Shown: piece after piece, positions 61,748-64,000 of the stretch
How positions within the stretch are numbered: the first letter of the stretch is position 1
How the letters are laid out: each line of letters starts with the position of its first letter
Source: an uncultured Porphyromonadaceae bacterium
GTDB lineage: Bacteria; Bacteroidota; Bacteroidia; Bacteroidales; Muribaculaceae
NCBI GenBank assembly: GCA_900546365.1
Contig: URCF01000010.1
Coordinates: 15,865-79,864 of the forward strand
Direction: 5' to 3'
DNA: 64,000 nt
Position numbers and translations under genes: made by a program
Notes under the pieces: generated by a model
Told to the model about the DNA's origin: nothing
The model's database searches: none
The model's input: the letters and a program-made list of their open reading frames with translations, nothing else

Positions 61748-62500
61748 GTGAAAGTTAAGAAGGTATTAGTATCCCAGCCCAAACCGTCGTCGGAGAAATC
61801 ACCCTATTACGAAATCGCCGAAAAATACGGTGTGCAGATTGAGTTCCGCCCGTTCATCAAAGTTGAAGGCCTGTCTGCCAAGGAATTTCGTCAGTCCAAG
61901 ATTTCCATCTCCGACTTCACCGCAATTATCTTTACGGCCCGCACAGCCATTGACCATTTCTTCCGCCTTTGCGAAGAGATGCGCGTCAACATCCCCGACA
62001 CCATGAAATATTTCTGCACCACCGAGGCCATAGCCCTCTACCTGCAGAAATATATCCCCTATCGCAAACGCAAGATTTTCCACGGCCTCACAGGCAAGCT
62101 CGACGACCCCCAGCTCGTGGCTTCGCTCGTAAAGCACAAGAAAGAGAAATTCCTCTTTGCTGTCAGCGATGTGCACAATGATGACGCCAATGTGCTTGAT
62201 GCCAACCACATCAACTACACCAAAGCGGTCATGTACCGCACTGTCAGCAACGATTTCGCCGACGGCGAGCCGTTTGATTACGACATGCTCCTCTTCTTCA
62301 GCCCCGCAGGCATTAGCTCGCTGCTCAAGAACTTCCCGGAGTTCCAGCAAAACGACATCCGCATCGGATGCTTCGGCGCCACCACAGCTCAAGCTGTCAA
62401 GGATGCCGGTCTGCGCCTTGACATCGAGGCCCCCTCGCCCAAGGCTCCTTCCATGACCGCAGCTCTCGACAACTACCTGCGCGAAGAACTCAAGAAGTGA
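61748..62500 (+). CDS. hemD: Uroporphyrinogen-III synthase
   Basis: 250 residues from GTG at 61748; no ATG is nearby and the family starts here (KVKKVLVSQPKPSSEKSPYYEI). Two Rossmann-like halves: DFTAIIFTARTAIDHFF in the first, and LLFFSPAGISSLLKNF, then IGCFGATTAQAV in the second. Cyclises hydroxymethylbilane to uroporphyrinogen III for haem, sirohaem or cobalamin. No other tetrapyrrole gene is near. rnpA follows with a GTGA overlap. Confidence 0.92.
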   Translation: MKVKKVLVSQPKPSSEKSPYYEIAEKYGVQIEFRPFIKVEGLSAKEFRQSKISISDFTAIIFTARTAIDHFFRLCEEMRVNIPDTMKYFCTTEAIALYLQKYIPYRKRKIFHGLTGKLDDPQLVASLVKHKKEKFLFAVSDVHNDDANVLDANHINYTKAVMYRTVSNDFADGEPFDYDMLLFFSPAGISSLLKNFPEFQQNDIRIGCFGATTAQAVKDAGLRLDIEAPSPKAPSMTAALDNYLREELKK

Positions 62501-62904
62501 ACAACAGGCTTTACAAGAAAGAAAAACTGTGTAGCCTCACGGCTATCGACAGGCTATTCGGCCCCCGGAGCGTCCCCGATGACTCTCCGGTGGCTTCCGT
62601 TATGGCCTACCCGTGGCGCGCTGTGTGGGTTCCCGCCACCGACCGCACCTCGGTGGCCCGCTTTCTCATCTCCGTGCCCAAAAAGCGGCTGCGCCATGCC
62701 GTGGACCGCGTGAAGATGCGGCGCCGCTGCCGCGAAGCCTACCGCCTGGGGCGCACCCTGCTCCCCGCACCCTCCCCCGCCGTGGACATCGCTTTTATAT
62801 ATGTGGCCAACACTGTGCTCCCGTATGGCAAAACCGAGCGCGCCATGGCCAAGATGCTTTCCGCCATCGCCCGCACCGTCGCCCCCGATGAAGCAGATAG
62901 CTGA
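62497..62904 (+). CDS. rnpA: Ribonuclease P protein component
   Basis: 135 residues from GTG at 62497, overlapping the hemD stop. KKEKLCSLTAIDRLF, then FLISVPKKRLRHAVDRVKMRRRCREAYR, the RNR motif that binds the P RNA, and VDIAFIYV. With RNase P RNA it trims 5' ends of tRNA precursors. rpmH, the usual neighbour in other phyla, is not adjacent. The end overlaps yidD by 17 nt. Confidence 0.95.
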   Translation: MNNRLYKKEKLCSLTAIDRLFGPRSVPDDSPVASVMAYPWRAVWVPATDRTSVARFLISVPKKRLRHAVDRVKMRRRCREAYRLGRTLLPAPSPAVDIAFIYVANTVLPYGKTERAMAKMLSAIARTVAPDEADS

Positions 62905-63130
62905 CATACTGCGGAGCATCCTCACGGCCATCCTTCTGCTCCCCATATATTTCTACCGCGCCTGCATCTCGCCGTTCACCCCGCCGAGCTGCCGCTTTGT
63001 GCCCACCTGCAGCCAGTACGCCATCGAAGCCCTGCGCAAGCACGGCCCGTTCAAAGGGTTGTGGCTCGCCGTGCGCCGCATCCTGCGCTGCCACCCATGG
63101 GGAGGCAACGGCTACGACCCCGTCCCATAA
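62888..63130 (+). CDS. yidD: Membrane protein insertion efficiency factor YidD
   Basis: 80 residues. One amphipathic or short membrane segment (about 8-25), ISPFTPPSCRFVPTCSQYAIEAL with the three conserved cysteines, and HPWGGNGYDPVP at the end: the full YidD signature. Helps YidC insert membrane proteins. The start at 62888 lies inside rnpA in another frame. Its stop is followed within 4 nt by a TATAAG repeat. Confidence 0.95.
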   Translation: MKQIADILRSILTAILLLPIYFYRACISPFTPPSCRFVPTCSQYAIEALRKHGPFKGLWLAVRRILRCHPWGGNGYDPVP

Positions 63131-63133
63131 ACA

Positions 63134-63169
63134 CCTTATAAGAATTATAGGAATCATAAGAATCATAAG
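63134..63169. repeat. Short tandem repeat built on TATAAG
   Basis: Four degenerate units (CTTATAAGAA, TTATAGGAAT, CATAAGAAT, CATAAG) between the yidD stop and the tatD start. They leave tatD no room for an ordinary leader beyond 11 nt. Confidence 0.7.
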
Positions 63170-63179
63170 CCCGCCTCAC

Positions 63180-63719
63180 ATGCTCTTCCCGGTAGCCGAC
63201 GCCCACACCCACGCACTTGTCCACAACGCTGTGGTCAACCGCTTCCCGTTCGACCCCATGCCCCACGGCTATATATATAGTGTAGGGATCCACCCATGGC
63301 ACGCCGCCGATGCCACACCCGAGCAGTGGCAATGGCTCGCGGATGCCGCCCTGCGCCCCGATGTGGTGGCCATAGGCGAAGCCGGACTCGACAAACTCTG
63401 CTCCACGCCGCTCCCTGTCCAGACCGACGCCTTCATCCGCCAGGTGCGCCTGAGCGAAAGCGTTGGCAAACCGCTTATCATCCACAATGTCCGCACCAAT
63501 CAGGAAATCCTTGACCTCCGCACACGCCTGCGGCCCACCCAGCCCTGGGTGCTCCACGGCTTCCGAGGCAAGCCGGAGCTCGCGCAGATGTTTCTGCGCC
63601 GCGGATTCCACATCAGCCTTCCCCCGCGCCACAACCCCGCCACCGCAGCCGTCATCCCACCCTCACGCCTCCTCCACGAATCCGACACCCCACCTGAATC
63701 CGAATCCAGATCCAGATAA
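63180..63719 (+). CDS. TatD-family metal-dependent hydrolase, C-terminally shortened
   Basis: 179 residues. Metal ligands of the TatD family are present: DAHTH (His9, His11), GEAGLDK (Glu67), His102 in IIHNVR, His126 in LHGFRG and Asp169 in HESDTP. The region after that Asp, normally 30-55 residues of helix, is replaced by PPESESRSR, encoded by a hexamer repeat (GAATCC, GAATCC, AGATCC, AGATAA) that runs directly into the TATAAG array. The enzyme may still bind metals but lacks the closing helices. In relatives the activity is 3'-5' exonuclease or DNase. Usually tyrS follows in Bacteroidetes; it is beyond the window. Confidence 0.8.
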   Translation: MLFPVADAHTHALVHNAVVNRFPFDPMPHGYIYSVGIHPWHAADATPEQWQWLADAALRPDVVAIGEAGLDKLCSTPLPVQTDAFIRQVRLSESVGKPLIIHNVRTNQEILDLRTRLRPTQPWVLHGFRGKPELAQMFLRRGFHISLPPRHNPATAAVIPPSRLLHESDTPPESESRSR

Positions 63720-63810
63720 ATCCTATAAGTCCTATAAATCTTATAAGACTTATAAGACTTATAAGACTCATCCGACCTATAGGACTCATCCGCCCCATCC
63801 GACTCATCCT
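63696..63810. repeat. Compound simple repeat: hexamers at the tatD end, then a TATAAG array
   Basis: GAATCC-type hexamers at 63696-63719 encode the last tatD residues. From 63721 five or more units of 9-10 nt (TCCTATAAG, CTTATAAGA and variants) follow, then units with GACTCATCC. The whole stretch looks like slippage-grown DNA. Confidence 0.75.
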
Positions 63811-63952
63811 CCCCTCTCCCGCACCCAATCCTCACCGCCATGTCACATTTTTGTAACTATCCGGCAATATTTTTATTCTCTTATCCCACAGCCATTTGCA
63901 TTATCGTGTAACAACTTCGTAATAGTTTTAACATATTTTAATGTGACAATTA

Positions 63953-63981
63953 TTTGGTTAATTCAAAAATGCGTACCTTTG
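63953..63981 (+). promoter_or_regulatory. Promoter of a gene beyond the right edge
   Basis: TTTG at 63953-63956 and TACCTTTG at 63974-63981, 17-nt spacer. No start codon within the remaining bases, so the gene it serves is outside the window. The 63811-63950 stretch is A+T-rich and holds nothing I recognise apart from a distant 8-bp inverted repeat. Confidence 0.5.
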
Positions 63982-64000
63982 TATCGTCAAACGACAAACA

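Noticed and set aside
57575..63810. TATAAG arrays as a possible CRISPR
   Set aside because: Units are 9-10 nt with no spacers of uniform length and no cas genes.
63880..63890. TTATCCCACAG, resembling a DnaA box, near rnpA and yidD
   Set aside because: A single imperfect box, no cluster of them, and no dnaA or dnaN in the window. In Bacteroidetes rnpA is not a reliable sign of the origin.

Overview
The window looks like a piece of a Bacteroidales chromosome, probably Muribaculaceae-like. Evidence: promoters of the Bacteroidetes type (a TAnnTTTG box near -7, in the best cases with TTG or TTTG 20-21 nt upstream), few Shine-Dalgarno sequences, families largely confined to Bacteroidetes (DUF4294, DUF4271, DUF4254, DUF4369), the rnpA-yidD-tatD order, and a GC-rich background by eye. 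The family assignment is inference. I saw no rRNA, tRNA, CRISPR array, transposase or replication origin. Roughly 61 protein genes fill the window and no gene-free gap exceeds 300 bp.

Layout. 1-3916: a GH3-type acyl-adenylating enzyme cut by the left edge, a small lipoprotein, a membrane-anchored pseudokinase and a GNAT-like protein. 3898-6473 (minus): an SGNH-like protein and an MBOAT O-acyltransferase, probably acylating a surface glycan. 6480-9060 (minus): an A+T-rich accessory island with a small secreted RHS-core protein, a membrane protein overlapping its 3' end (candidate immunity partner), and a transglutaminase-like gene split by a one-base frameshift in a run of seven A. 9060-11646 (minus): comM behind a thioredoxin-fold lipoprotein. 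11751-12593: outer-membrane phospholipase A.

12646-27654 (minus) is the division and cell-wall (dcw) cluster in transcription order rsmH-ftsL-ftsI-murE-mraY-murD-ftsW-murG-murC-ftsQ-ftsA-ftsZ. It makes lipid II (meso-diaminopimelate type, from the MurE DNPR motif), flips or polymerises it, and builds the Z-ring. mraZ is not at its head; a cysteine-free sirtuin lies there instead.

28601-34000: a glycosyltransferase, three FKBP prolyl isomerases in a row, ribF and a HAD hydrolase. 34125-36842: an OprP-like porin divergent from an Agp-like glucose-1-phosphatase. 37002-43593: housekeeping genes (nuclease/phosphatase-fold protein, pyrH, frr, trmB, mrp, nadB, DUF4294). 43647-46455: a Sau3AI-type restriction-modification pair. 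46525-58602: a long run of tightly packed plus-strand genes (unknown membrane protein, MINPP-like phosphatase, DUF4254, GT9, ruvB, flippase, DUF389, GT4, EamA, Ca2+/Na+ antiporter), many of them for envelope glycans. 58592-63719: LD-carboxypeptidase, radical SAM protein, LOG protein, DUF4271, hemD, rnpA, yidD and a shortened tatD.

Most notable: the RHS island and its frameshift; several -7 boxes only about 4 nt from the start codon, implying leaderless mRNAs; an A+T-rich repeat family built on TATAAG that sits directly after stop codons and runs into the end of tatD; the pseudokinase; and the zinc-ribbon-less sirtuin.
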